DNA from: Chloroflexota bacterium
GTDB taxonomy: Bacteria > Chloroflexota > UBA11872 > UBA12225
Length of the DNA: 34,480 bases
Direction: 5' to 3'
NCBI GenBank assembly: GCA_016199265.1
Contig: JACQGX010000242.1
Location: forward strand, 1 to 34,480
The notes beneath the pieces were generated by a model. It saw only the letters and a list, made by a program, of their open reading frames with translations, was not told the DNA's origin and did no database searches. Of this stretch, positions 1-7,831 are shown piece by piece. Both the position numbers and the translations under genes were made by a program. Numbering within the stretch: the stretch's first letter is position 1; each line of letters opens with the position of its first letter.

Positions 1-59
<59 letters not shown>

Positions 60-61
60 CC

Positions 62-302
62 AGTAGTGGTGTCCCGCCGGCCACGGTTATCCGGCCCACG
101 AGTGCGGTTGCGCTCGGCTGTCGAGGATGAGTTCTCTCTCCCTTTGGGGGCAACATCAAGCCCCCTCTCCTTTTGGGGGAGGGCTCCTTAGGTGGTGAGT
201 CTCACCCAGCAGTTACCGCTGCCGAACTTGGGTGGAACCGCGCGATCACGGCGTTTACGGTCTCGAAGCCTCGCGTCCCAAGGAGGGACACGGGGCTTTT
301 TT
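62..302 (+). promoter_or_regulatory. T-box riboswitch leader of thrS
   Basis: The conserved T-box core GGGTGGAACCGCG lies at 230-242. CTTGGG (227-232) can pair with CCCAAG (277-282), and CGCG (239-242) with CGCG (272-275), giving the antiterminator. The same 3' strand is also used by a strong terminator hairpin at 268-296. T-boxes bind a cognate uncharged tRNA, which favours the antiterminator and switches on the synthetase gene; here this would be tRNA-Thr. The 5' limit and the Stem I specifier loop could not be placed with confidence, so the start given is approximate. No clear promoter was recognised between the heptamer array and the leader. Confidence 0.85.
268..302 (+). terminator. Intrinsic terminator of the T-box leader
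   Basis: A 12-bp stem with one mismatch (268-279 with 285-296) and a 5-nt loop is followed directly by TTTTTT and then GTTTT. It is mutually exclusive with the T-box antiterminator, because both use the CGCGTCCC strand. Confidence 0.88.
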
Positions 303-316
303 GTTTTGGGGTTCAC

Positions 317-347
317 CACGGAGACACGGAGACACGGAGACACAGAG
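317..347. repeat. Octamer tandem repeat (CACGGAGA)~4 between T-box terminator and thrS
   Basis: Three exact CACGGAGA units and a degenerate fourth (CACAGAG) fill the space between the leader terminator and the thrS ribosome binding site. The related motif CACAGAG/TTCACAGAG recurs in the inverted repeat near 13852-14004, so this looks like a dispersed short repeat family. Confidence 0.8.
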
Positions 348-364
348 TAAAGGAGTTAGAGAAC

Positions 365-2197
365 ATGGCACAGGCAGTTGAAACGGAGCGGAAAGTGAAC
401 GAGGGGGTCGATCTGCGGACGATGCGGCACTCGGCCGCACATGTGATGGCCGAGGCGGTACAGCAGCTCTTCCCGGATGCGAGGTTCGGGATCGGGCCGG
501 CGATCGAGGACGGGTTCTACTACGACTTCGATCTGCCGCGTACGCTCACACCCGACGATCTCGAGGAGATCGAGAGGCGCATGAAGGCAATCATCAAGTC
601 GGACGAGCGATTCGAGCGGCGCGAGCTGGGCCGCGAAGAGGCGCTCGCCTACTTCCGCGAGCGCAACCAGCCGTACAAGGTCGAACTCATCGAAGACCTC
701 ACGTCGGGCGAGGTCCACGGCGCGCGCGATGAGGCGGCCGACAGCCCGGATGCGCGCGGCATCCGGGACGGCATGGTTTCGCTGTACCGGCAAGGATCGT
801 TCGAAGACTTGTGCGGCGGACCGCACGTCGAGAGCACAAGGCAGATGGGCGCAGTGAAGCTGCTGCGCGTCGCCGGCGCGTACTGGCGGGGCGACGAGAA
901 GCGGCCGCAGCTCCAGCGCATCTACGGCACGGCGTGGCACAGCCAAACGGAGCTCGATGAGTACCTCTGGCGGCTCGAAGAGGCACGTAAGCGCGACCAC
1001 CGGCGGCTGGGCACGGACCTCGGCCTGTTCCTCTTTAGCGATCAGGTCGGCGCCGGCCTGCCAATCTGGGGCGAGCACGGCGCGCTCCTACGGTCGATTA
1101 TCGAGGACTTTTGGAAGGAAGAGCACCGTAAGGCTGGCTATCAGTACGTCTACTCGCCACACATCGGGCTGATTGACCTGTGGCGGACGTCCGGCCACCT
1201 GAGCTTCTACCGCGAGAACATGTACGCGCCGATCGACATGGACGGGCAAGAGTTCATGCTCAAGCCGATGAACTGCCCGTTCCACTTACAGGTGTACAAG
1301 CGGCGCGTACGCTCCTACCGCGAACTGCCGCTGCGCTACAACGAGCTGGGTACGGTCTACCGCTACGAGCCGGCGGGCACGCTGCACGGCCTGCTGCGCG
1401 TGCGTGGCTTCACGCAGGACGACTCGCACATCTTCTGCCGGCCGGATCAGCTCGAGTCCGAGATCAACGGCGTGCTCGAGCTGGCGCTCAAGCTGTGGCG
1501 CACGCTCGGCTTCCACGAGTACCAGATCGAGCTGGCGGTACGTGACCTCAACAACCTCGCCAAGTACCTCGGCACGGATGAGGAGTGGGCGCAGGCCGAA
1601 GCCGCGCTGGAGAAGGCGCTGATTGCCCATAGCCTGCCGTACCGGCGCGTCGAGGGCGAAGCGGTGTTCTACGCGCCCAAGATCGACATCCATCTGGTGG
1701 ATGCGCTCGGCCGCAAGTGGCAGTGCTCGACGATCCAGGTGGACTTCAACCTGCCGGAGCGGTTCGACCTGTACTACGTCGGCGAAGACGGAGCACGCCA
1801 TCGCCCATTCATGGTGCACCGCGCGCTGCTCGGCGCGCTGGAGCGCTTCATGGGGCTGATGATCGAGCACTACGGCGGCGCCTTCCCGGTGTGGCTCGCG
1901 CCGGTGCAGGCGATCGTGCTGCCGATCGCCGACCGCCACAACGACTACGCGGCGGAAGTGGTGCAAAAGCTGCGCGACGCCGGATTGCGCGCCGAGCTCG
2001 ACGACCGCTCCGAGCGCGTCAACGCCAAGATTCGCGACGCGCAGCTCCAGAAGATCCCGTACATGCTCGTCGTCGGCGACCGCGAGGCCGAGCAGAACGC
2101 CGTCGCCGTCCGCCTGCGCTCCGGCGAGAATCTCGGCGCGCTGCCGGTCGAGGACGTCGTCCAGCGCATCGCCCGCGAGAACGCCGAGCGGAAGTAG
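365..2197 (+). CDS. thrS: Threonine--tRNA ligase lacking the TGS domain
   Basis: Charges tRNA-Thr with threonine in the cytoplasm. The ATG at 365 has AAAGGAG upstream with good spacing and follows the T-box terminator; the frame is open further upstream, but that part runs through the leader RNA. The product is 610 aa. The editing domain begins almost at once, with HSAAH (His22, His26) and the CGGPH motif of the second additional domain. The class II core shows PMNCPFH, then RYNELGTVYRYE (motif 2), DDSHIF and HRALLGALERFMG (motif 3), so the Cys/His/His zinc ligands are present. An anticodon-binding domain follows (from APVQAIVLPI). The ~60-residue N-terminal TGS domain found in many ThrS proteins is absent. 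Family assignment is near certain. Confidence 0.97.
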   Translation: MAQAVETERKVNEGVDLRTMRHSAAHVMAEAVQQLFPDARFGIGPAIEDGFYYDFDLPRTLTPDDLEEIERRMKAIIKSDERFERRELGREEALAYFRERNQPYKVELIEDLTSGEVHGARDEAADSPDARGIRDGMVSLYRQGSFEDLCGGPHVESTRQMGAVKLLRVAGAYWRGDEKRPQLQRIYGTAWHSQTELDEYLWRLEEARKRDHRRLGTDLGLFLFSDQVGAGLPIWGEHGALLRSIIEDFWKEEHRKAGYQYVYSPHIGLIDLWRTSGHLSFYRENMYAPIDMDGQEFMLKPMNCPFHLQVYKRRVRSYRELPLRYNELGTVYRYEPAGTLHGLLRVRGFTQDDSHIFCRPDQLESEINGVLELALKLWRTLGFHEYQIELAVRDLNNLAKYLGTDEEWAQAEAALEKALIAHSLPYRRVEGEAVFYAPKIDIHLVDALGRKWQCSTIQVDFNLPERFDLYYVGEDGARHRPFMVHRALLGALERFMGLMIEHYGGAFPVWLAPVQAIVLPIADRHNDYAAEVVQKLRDAGLRAELDDRSERVNAKIRDAQLQKIPYMLVVGDREAEQNAVAVRLRSGENLGALPVEDVVQRIARENAERK

Positions 2198-2200
2198 TAG

Positions 2201-2255
2201 GACGACCGACGATCGACGACTGCAGTTTCGCTACGGTCGTCGATCGTCGGTCATC
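2201..2255. terminator. Perfect-arm hairpin after thrS, possible terminator
   Basis: A 20-nt arm (2201-2220) pairs with 2236-2255 at 19 of 20 positions around a 15-nt loop. It starts 3 nt after the thrS stop codon. There is no T-run, so termination is an inference from position. The arm reads as imperfect 7-mers (GACGACC, GACGATC, GACGAC), so it may instead belong to the heptamer palindromes of this genome. Confidence 0.6.
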
Positions 2256-2291
2256 CGCAGCAGCAGCCTGTTCGTCTACCTGCCGCCCGGC

Positions 2292-2798
2292 TCACGGCCG
2301 GTAGAGCATGATGCCGGTACACCGCTCGAACGCCTCATCGTCGCTGGCAATGGCATCGATTCCCAGGCGGCGCATCACGGCCACATGTATTGCGTCCCGC
2401 GGCAGCAAGCCGGAAGACAACATCTCGAGACGCATCGCGGCAACGTCCTCAGCCAGAACCGGTTCGAGCGTGATCAGCTCACTCAGACTCTGGACGACCG
2501 GATCAATCGTGCCCATCAACTGCTGCACGACCTCCGGGTGCTCGGTGAGATACTGGCTGCGGCTTCGGGTAATGGAGTACGGTGGATCGATCAGCAGTTC
2601 TTGGAGGAGGAGAAAGACGGCCTCGTCCATGGTCAGGGATGCCGTGATCAACCGGATAGGCTCCTCCGGAGCGACAGCCCGTACGAAGACTTGCCGGGAT
2701 GCGTAATGCCAAGGAGACCGAGCGTGTACAAAGCCCACCAGGACCATCGCATCCAAGTAGAGCACATCTCCTTGGAATACCGAAAGGGGCTGACTCAT
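2292..2798 (-). CDS. PIN-domain ribonuclease toxin (VapC-like)
   Basis: A 168-aa PIN-fold protein. An N-terminal VLYLDAMVLVGF strand carries the first acidic residue (Asp16). TMDEAVF holds the second, and LPRDAIHVAVM followed by IASDDEAF holds the C-terminal pair, giving the four-acid metal site of PIN nucleases. PIN toxins of type II modules cleave RNA, often tRNA or mRNA; the target here is unknown. The ATG at 2798 overlaps the stop of the upstream RHH gene as ATGA, which implies coupled translation and supports this start over one ten codons upstream. It is convergent with thrS. Confidence 0.8.
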   Translation of the reverse strand: MSQPLSVFQGDVLYLDAMVLVGFVHARSPWHYASRQVFVRAVAPEEPIRLITASLTMDEAVFLLLQELLIDPPYSITRSRSQYLTEHPEVVQQLMGTIDPVVQSLSELITLEPVLAEDVAAMRLEMLSSGLLPRDAIHVAVMRRLGIDAIASDDEAFERCTGIMLYRP

Positions 2799-3112
2799 CG
2801 CCGACCGGCATTTCTGGCGGCTTCCCACTCCAGCCGATCGGCCTCAGCACGCCGCCACGCTTCGCGATCGATGCCGCCGCTGATGGCACCGCAGGCGCGC
2901 TCAAATGCGCGCCGTAGCCGGTCGGGGTCACGCCGTTCAGCGTCGAACAGGCGGTTGACCGCTACTTCGATCGCCTCGGTCCGGTTCTGGAACTTGCCCC
3001 CCTTGACGAGCATATCGAGCTGACCTAGCGTCTCTGGTGAGAGACGGGCCGCAAAGTCCTGCTTTCGTAACTTGGTGGTCACATCCGTCGCTCTTACTTG
3101 CGATGTTACCAT
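2795..3112 (-). CDS. Ribbon-helix-helix antitoxin partner of the PIN toxin
   Basis: A 105-aa protein. Residues ~19-58 (DFAARLSPETLGQLDML, then NRTEAIEVAVNRLFD) read as a CopG/MetJ-type ribbon-helix-helix DNA-binding domain. The charged C-terminal half (EAWRRAEADRLEWEAARN) probably wraps the toxin. The ATG at 3112 was chosen because the RHH strand begins shortly after it; the frame is open further upstream without family similarity. No good Shine-Dalgarno was found. It precedes the toxin with a 4-bp overlap, the usual antitoxin-first order. Such antitoxins normally repress their own promoter, which would lie in 3113-3200. Confidence 0.75.
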   Translation of the reverse strand: MVTSQVRATDVTTKLRKQDFAARLSPETLGQLDMLVKGGKFQNRTEAIEVAVNRLFDAERRDPDRLRRAFERACGAISGGIDREAWRRAEADRLEWEAARNAGRR

Positions 3113-3324
3113 GTGCCTGGGCAATTTAACTGGGCAGCCGTGGCCCCTTTGGCCAGCGGAACGCGTGCATCTGGCGGGCAGTGTGAGCCACCTCTTCATC
3201 AGACTGCAGTTCGCCGTGCGCCGTGGCCGTGGGCGTGTGACGAATCTCATCTGGGACGTCTACTACTCAGCACATCCGCGCCGGATCACGACACCAAGGC
3301 AAGAGGCAGCGGCGCGATCTGCCA

Positions 3325-4296
3325 TCAGTGCCATCCGGTGCGCTGGGCGAGCCACTCGCGGGCGACGGCGCCCTGCGCCGCCTGAAAGGCGCGGACGGTG
3401 GGCAGGCCCGGCGGCGGCGGCTGCAGCGAACGGTGCGTGAAGAAGCCGGCCACGGCCGCGACCGCGGCAGTAATGGCGTCCGTATCAGCCGCGCGGCAGG
3501 CGGGATGGCGCATGATCACTGCCTCCGGCGGCGGGCCGCCCTGCATCCGCACACTCGGCGCGAAGAAGACGACGTCGACCCAGGCAGCACCGACACACGC
3601 CAGCGGCCAGTCGAAGATCCAGACGCGCTCGGGCGTGAGGAGCACGTTGTCAGCCCTGATGTCGAAGTGCAGCAGCGTATCGCCGGCGACGGCCGCCGGC
3701 GCCTGCGCCTCGAGCGCGGCCAGCGCGTCGAGGTGCCGCACCGACCAACCGTCGAGCCGGTCGAGCGGCGATGGTCGCGCGTCACGAAGCTGCCCCCAGC
3801 CGCACAGCCGCTCGCCGAATTCTACGCGAGCATCTCCGACCAAGGGAGGCGATAGCGGTGAAGGTGTCAAAGCGGATGACAGCACTACGAGCGCGTCGAG
3901 CACCCGATCGAGTTCGACGGCCCGCCACGGCTGCGCCGGATGCCGGCCGTCGATATCCTCGAACAGCAGCGCGATCCAGCCGCCCTCGCCTTCGTCGTAG
4001 CACCACAACAAGCGTGGCACCGGCGCGGCGGCCGGCAGCGCCGAGACGATCCCGGCCTCGCGTCGGTGGGCGGCGGCCGAGATGGGGTTCGGCGCCGGCC
4101 CCACGGCCTTGACGAACACGCGGAGTCCGTCGGCGGTCCGCAGCCTCGCGGCCACGCCGGGAGAGAACCCAGTGAGCTGTGTCGTCGCGGCGACAACGGC
4201 GCTGCCCAACCACCCCTCAACGGCGGCTCGGACTCGTGCTGGGAGTTGGTGCCAGTCGAGGCGCACACCGGCCGCCGGCGGCGGTTGACTTACCAT
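3325..4296 (-). CDS. Aminoglycoside phosphotransferase (APH)-fold kinase
   Basis: A 323-aa soluble protein of the APH/choline-kinase superfamily. RVFVKAVGP carries the probable ATP-binding Lys, LLHFDIRADNVLL is the Brenner-type HxDxxxxN catalytic loop, and WIFDWPLA is the metal-binding Asp region. Members phosphorylate hydroxyls of aminoglycosides, homoserine, choline or other small molecules, so the substrate cannot be told from sequence. The ATG at 4296 (MVSQPPPAAG) was preferred over upstream in-frame starts because the extra ~90 residues show no similarity and would overlap the divergent gene's promoter region. It is divergent from the methyltransferase at 4441. Confidence 0.82.
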   Translation of the reverse strand: MVSQPPPAAGVRLDWHQLPARVRAAVEGWLGSAVVAATTQLTGFSPGVAARLRTADGLRVFVKAVGPAPNPISAAAHRREAGIVSALPAAAPVPRLLWCYDEGEGGWIALLFEDIDGRHPAQPWRAVELDRVLDALVVLSSALTPSPLSPPLVGDARVEFGERLCGWGQLRDARPSPLDRLDGWSVRHLDALAALEAQAPAAVAGDTLLHFDIRADNVLLTPERVWIFDWPLACVGAAWVDVVFFAPSVRMQGGPPPEAVIMRHPACRAADTDAITAAVAAVAGFFTHRSLQPPPPGLPTVRAFQAAQGAVAREWLAQRTGWH

Positions 4297-4440
4297 GGCG
4301 TTTGCACGCTTGCATCTTACACCTGTGTCCCTCGCCTGCACCGCACACACCGGCCAGGCATCAAGGCTGGCGAGGCGAAGTTGCCGAGTACCGGCGACGG
4401 GTCTACACGGCAGCGGGACAGCTTCCTTCCAGAGAACACC

Positions 4441-5274
4441 ATGACTTTGTACGTATTCAGCACTCAAGACTTCTATACCGTCAACGCCCGCTTCCACGAA
4501 CGGCTGCTGGAGGGCACGGATCCCGCCTGGCGGGAAGCCGAGCGGCAGAAGGCCGAGGAGGACTGGCACCACGGCCGCGCGGAAGAGCGCGTGCGGTTCC
4601 GCGCGCTGTTCGGCGCGGGAAACGGGCGCGCGGCGCTCGACGCCTCATGCGGCGAAGGCCAACAGGCCATCCCGCTCGCACAGTTGGGGTGGCGCGTAAT
4701 CGCCACCGACTTTACCGGCATCCACCTCGAGCACGCCCGTGAGCGGGCCACGCCCTCGTGCGTGGCGCTGGCGATCCAGCAGTGTGACATGCGCGAGCTC
4801 GACCAGCACTTCCACGAGGCGTTCGAGCTCGTCATCACCTGCATGGCCCTGGACAACATTGCGGATGACAGCGACATCCGGCGCGCGCTGGCCGGCACGT
4901 TCGGTGCGTTGCGTCCGGGCGGCCGGTGCTATATCCGGCTGCGTGATTTAGAGCACGTCGTGGACCACCGGCTGCGGTACGAGTGGAAGGGCGAACGCCC
5001 GTTGCCCTACGGCCGCCTGATCACCATCGAGGATTGGTAGTACGAAGGCGAGCCCACGGTCACGCACGTGATCCACATCTACGCGTACCTGTTGGAGGAC
5101 CGCCGGAAGCAGGGCTACCAATGGGACTCGACCGCCTACGGCCACCGGCGGCGGGCGCTGCGCAAGGTGGAGTTCGAATCGTTCCTGCGCGACGCGGGCT
5201 TCGGCGAAGTGGCCTTCCTCCCTCAGACCAACCCGTGGAACCCCTACGAGGTGATCGCAACACGCACGACCTGA
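4441..5274 (+). pseudogene. Class I SAM-dependent methyltransferase split by an in-frame amber codon
   Basis: The reading frame from ATG 4441 encodes a Rossmann-fold methyltransferase with motif I LDASCGEGQQAIPLA near residues 66-80, followed by VIATDFTGIHLEHAR, and VITCMALDNIADD later. The frame stops at a TAG (5038-5040, codon 200), then continues without a shift through YEGEPTVTHVIHIYAYL to a TGA at 5274. The tail is typical of the family C-terminus. The codon before the stop is TGG (Trp), and a WW pair fits here, so a single TGG-to-TAG change is the simplest cause. Whether the gene is dead, read through or mis-sequenced cannot be decided from the window. Confidence 0.85.
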
Positions 5275-5296
5275 GCCGTTAAGCCCCATCGGCGAA

Positions 5297-5325
5297 GCCA
5301 CGCGGTCCTCCGCTAACCGCGTGGC
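5297..5325 (+). terminator. Hairpin after the split methyltransferase
   Basis: A perfect 10-bp stem, GCCACGCGGT (5297-5306) with ACCGCGTGGC (5316-5325), has a 9-nt loop and begins about 22 nt after the stop codon. It lacks a T-run on either strand. It may serve both this gene and the convergent acetyltransferase remnant. Confidence 0.5.
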
Positions 5326-5358
5326 GTCATCGGCCCTCGTACAGAACGTACGTCCCAC

Positions 5359-5607
5359 TCAGGCGCCGGTGGATGGCACACGAAAATCGGCGACGTACAT
5401 GCCGATCCTGGTGTGCTCCTGAAACCCGAGCCGCCGGTACATGTCGATCGCCATCGCCGACGAGGCGAGCACGCCAACATAGCGGCGCAGCGGCGCCTGC
5501 AGATCCAGGAAAAGGGCCGCGTTGACCTCACGGCCCGGCGACCGCACGGCGCCACGGCGGCGGTGCGGCTTCGCCGGTGTCGGCCAGCGTGACGACGGCC
5601 GCGCCAA
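5359..5607 (-). pseudogene. GNAT acetyltransferase C-terminal remnant
   Basis: The minus-strand frame carries VGVLASSAMAIDMYRRLGFQEH, broken here as ASSAMAIDMYRRLGF then QEHTRIGMYV. This is the typical last helix-strand pair of GNAT N-acetyltransferases. The acetyl-CoA binding (Q/R)xxGxG/A segment that should precede it is missing, and the upstream part is occupied by the divergent coiled-coil gene. It reads as a decayed 3' end, with no start codon supported. Confidence 0.45.
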
Positions 5608-5653
5608 ACTCGGCGCGGTGTGGCAAAATCTCCTGGAAGAGGTTTACGGTACC

Positions 5654-6442
5654 GTGGAAACCACCGCTCGGATCGACCGGCTGGAAGATGCGCTCATTCA
5701 GTTGGCAACGGCTCAGCGCGAGCTTGTGACAGCCCAGGAACGGACCGAGGCGCGCCTCGGCGAGTTGACCGCCGCCCAAGAGCGTACGGAGATGCGGCTG
5801 GGCCAACTGGCGGCCGCGCAAGAACGGACCGAGGCGCGGCTGAGCGAGTTGGCAACCGCCCAGCGCGACCTCGCCGCCGCCCAGGAACGCACGGAGTCCC
5901 GGCTCGGCCAACTCGCCGCCGCCCAGGAACGCACCGAGACGCAGTTGGGCGCGTTGCTCAGTTGGCAACGGGGCGAGGATGGCCGGCGCCGCGGCGAGCG
6001 TCTCGAGCGCGAAGTCCTGCGTGGCGCACCCACGCTCTTCTCGCGCGGTCGGGGAGGCTCCACCGACCAAGAACACGTGCGACAGCATTTGATCCAACTC
6101 CTGGGCCCTATCCTCGACGGTGACCTGCGGGATGTGCCACCGGAAGCTGACCCGTTCCTCGCAGACCTGCTCTGGTGGAAGGGCGATCATGTGGCCCTGG
6201 TCGAGGTGTCCTGGGTCGTCGACGAGTACGACGTCCAGCGTGCCTACCAGCGCGCCGAGACACTGCGGCGCGCCGGGGTCACAGTGCTCCCCGTCGTGAT
6301 CGGGGACTCCTGGGCCAATGGCGAGGTGCGCGCGCTCGCAGTCGCCTACCGAATGGGGTGGCGCGTCGGCGGCGACCTATCCGATGCCTACATCGACTTC
6401 CGCCGGTTGCCGGACACGGGATCCGCTACGGCTGGCGCGTAA
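5654..6442 (+). CDS. Coiled-coil protein with C-terminal PD-(D/E)XK-like domain
   Basis: A 262-aa protein. The GTG at 5654 is preferred because GGAAGAGG lies ~11 nt upstream and the protein then starts VETTARIDRLEDAL; an earlier ATG frame runs through the acetyltransferase remnant. Residues ~5-110 form a coiled coil of near-identical units built on AQERTExRLxxL, four of 14 residues and one of 21 (2 or 3 heptads). The C-terminal ~110 residues (PFLADLLWWKGDHVALVEVSW, split at ..ALVEVSW, then DVQRAYQRAETLRRAG and VLPVVIG) follow the pattern of restriction-like proteins common in Chloroflexi and cyanobacteria. The usual ExK is EVS here, so nuclease activity is doubtful. The function is unknown. 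Confidence 0.7.
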   Translation: METTARIDRLEDALIQLATAQRELVTAQERTEARLGELTAAQERTEMRLGQLAAAQERTEARLSELATAQRDLAAAQERTESRLGQLAAAQERTETQLGALLSWQRGEDGRRRGERLEREVLRGAPTLFSRGRGGSTDQEHVRQHLIQLLGPILDGDLRDVPPEADPFLADLLWWKGDHVALVEVSWVVDEYDVQRAYQRAETLRRAGVTVLPVVIGDSWANGEVRALAVAYRMGWRVGGDLSDAYIDFRRLPDTGSATAGA

Positions 6443-6480
6443 CCTAATCGCGACTAGCCTAATCTCGATTAGGTTACGCG
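6436..6480. terminator. Shared bidirectional hairpin between convergent genes
   Basis: A perfect 15-bp inverted repeat, CGCGTAACCTAATCG (6436-6450) and CGATTAGGTTACGCG (6466-6480), has a 15-nt loop. It overlaps the stop codons of both the plus-strand coiled-coil gene (TAA ending 6442) and the minus-strand sulfatase (ending 6474). This geometry fits one hairpin serving both transcripts. There is no long T-run. Confidence 0.65.
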
Positions 6481-7826
6481 CTGCGCGGTGACACCGACGC
6501 CGGATCGCCCACCCGCGCTCCCGGCGGCGTAGGAATCGGTCCTTCGAGCAGCGGGTCGTTCGTGTCGCGCATCCAGCGGTCGAGGCGGGCGCGCATCTCG
6601 TCGAGCACGGCGGCGTAGCGCGTGTCGGAGGCCAGGTTGTGGCGCTCGACTGGATCGAACACGAGATCGTAAAGTTGCTCGGGCGCGGTATCCTGGTCAC
6701 TCCAGCCGTGTGCCAGCCAGACGTCTTTGCTCGGGCCGTCGTCGCAGTTGGCCAGCAGCGGCTTTCCAATCCGGTCGTAGCGCCGGATGTACTTCCAGCG
6801 CGTGGTGCGCACGGCGCGCTGCGGCTCGTACGGGACGTGATAGTTGACCTCGGCAAAGACCTCGTCGTGGAGCACGTCGACCTCGCCACGCACCAGCGGC
6901 ACGAGCGATCTGCCTTGGAGCCAGTCTGGGTGCTCGATGCCCGCAACGTCGCAGATTGTGGGGAAGACGTCGAGGTGGGTGACCATCGCGTCGACTACCT
7001 TGCCACCGGAAAAGCCGTCCGGCCAGCCGGTTCGACTCCCCGCCCCGTTGTCCCCACCACCCGGCCCGCGTACGATGAGCAGCACGCCGATGCCGTGGTC
7101 GGTCAGATTGCACTTCATGTGGGGAAAGGCAATCCCATGGTCGGTGGTGAGGATGACCAGCGTGTTCTCCGCCAGTCCGGTATCGTCAAGCGCGTCAAGA
7201 ACCTGCCCGACGTGAGCGTCTAAGATGCGTGCGCCGGCCTTGAAGTCCGCCATGTCCCGGCGTGTCTCCGGCATGTCGGGCAGCGGCGCCGGCGGCAGGC
7301 AGTACCGCGCATCCTCCGCCGGCCTCACCGATGGATTGGCCAGAAGAAACACCCGGTGCGTCTCCCAAAATCCGACGTCGAGGAAGAAGGGCCGGCTGTT
7401 CGGCCCGCCGGCGTACGCGCGCAGGAACTCGACGGCGTGTGGCGCAATCTCCTCGGCCGAACGGATACCGCCGGCGATGCGCTGCTCGTAACCGGTGCGT
7501 ACCGGCTCCTTCACCACGTGCTGGATACCGATCAGCGTCGTCGCGTTGCCCGCGTTGCGCAGCGTCCAGGCCACGTGCCGCTCCGGATGCTCCAGCTCGA
7601 AGCCCATGTTGACCAGGCCGAACTGCCCGCAATTGTGCGGGTACTGACCCGTCAGCAGCGCGGCGCGGCTGGGAGAGCACGTCGGCCCGGCGCAGAAGTT
7701 CTGCCGGAACAGCACGCCCTGCTCGGCAAACCGCTGGTAGGCCGGCATCGGGACGGCGTGGCCGAAGGGCTGGATGTACCGACCGGTATCGTGCGAGTGC
7801 AGGTAAAGAATGTTAGGTCGAGTCAT
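6474..7826 (-). CDS. Type I (formylglycine) sulfatase, SGSH/heparan-sulfamidase-like
   Basis: A 450-aa sulfatase that hydrolyses sulfate esters or sulfamates. The signature CSPSRAALLTG is at residues 50-60, and Cys50 would be oxidised to formylglycine by a generating enzyme not present in this window. Further metal and sulfate contacts are visible at HSHDTGR (start), HVVKEP, ETHR and LTTDHGIAFPHMKCNL. The short N-terminus without a signal peptide suggests a cytoplasmic enzyme. It starts 5 nt after the stop of the upstream Gfo/Idh gene, so the two are co-transcribed. It is the last gene of the minus-strand group and ends in the shared hairpin. The natural substrate is unknown; the neighbours suggest a sulfated glycoside or phenolic. 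Confidence 0.9.
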   Translation of the reverse strand: MTRPNILYLHSHDTGRYIQPFGHAVPMPAYQRFAEQGVLFRQNFCAGPTCSPSRAALLTGQYPHNCGQFGLVNMGFELEHPERHVAWTLRNAGNATTLIGIQHVVKEPVRTGYEQRIAGGIRSAEEIAPHAVEFLRAYAGGPNSRPFFLDVGFWETHRVFLLANPSVRPAEDARYCLPPAPLPDMPETRRDMADFKAGARILDAHVGQVLDALDDTGLAENTLVILTTDHGIAFPHMKCNLTDHGIGVLLIVRGPGGGDNGAGSRTGWPDGFSGGKVVDAMVTHLDVFPTICDVAGIEHPDWLQGRSLVPLVRGEVDVLHDEVFAEVNYHVPYEPQRAVRTTRWKYIRRYDRIGKPLLANCDDGPSKDVWLAHGWSDQDTAPEQLYDLVFDPVERHNLASDTRYAAVLDEMRARLDRWMRDTNDPLLEGPIPTPPGARVGDPASVSPRSA

Positions 7827-7831
7827 GGTGT

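Noticed and set aside
173-364. N-terminal extension of thrS upstream of 365
   Set aside because: It runs through the T-box core and its terminator and has no TGS-like sequence; the ATG at 365 has a good ribosome site.
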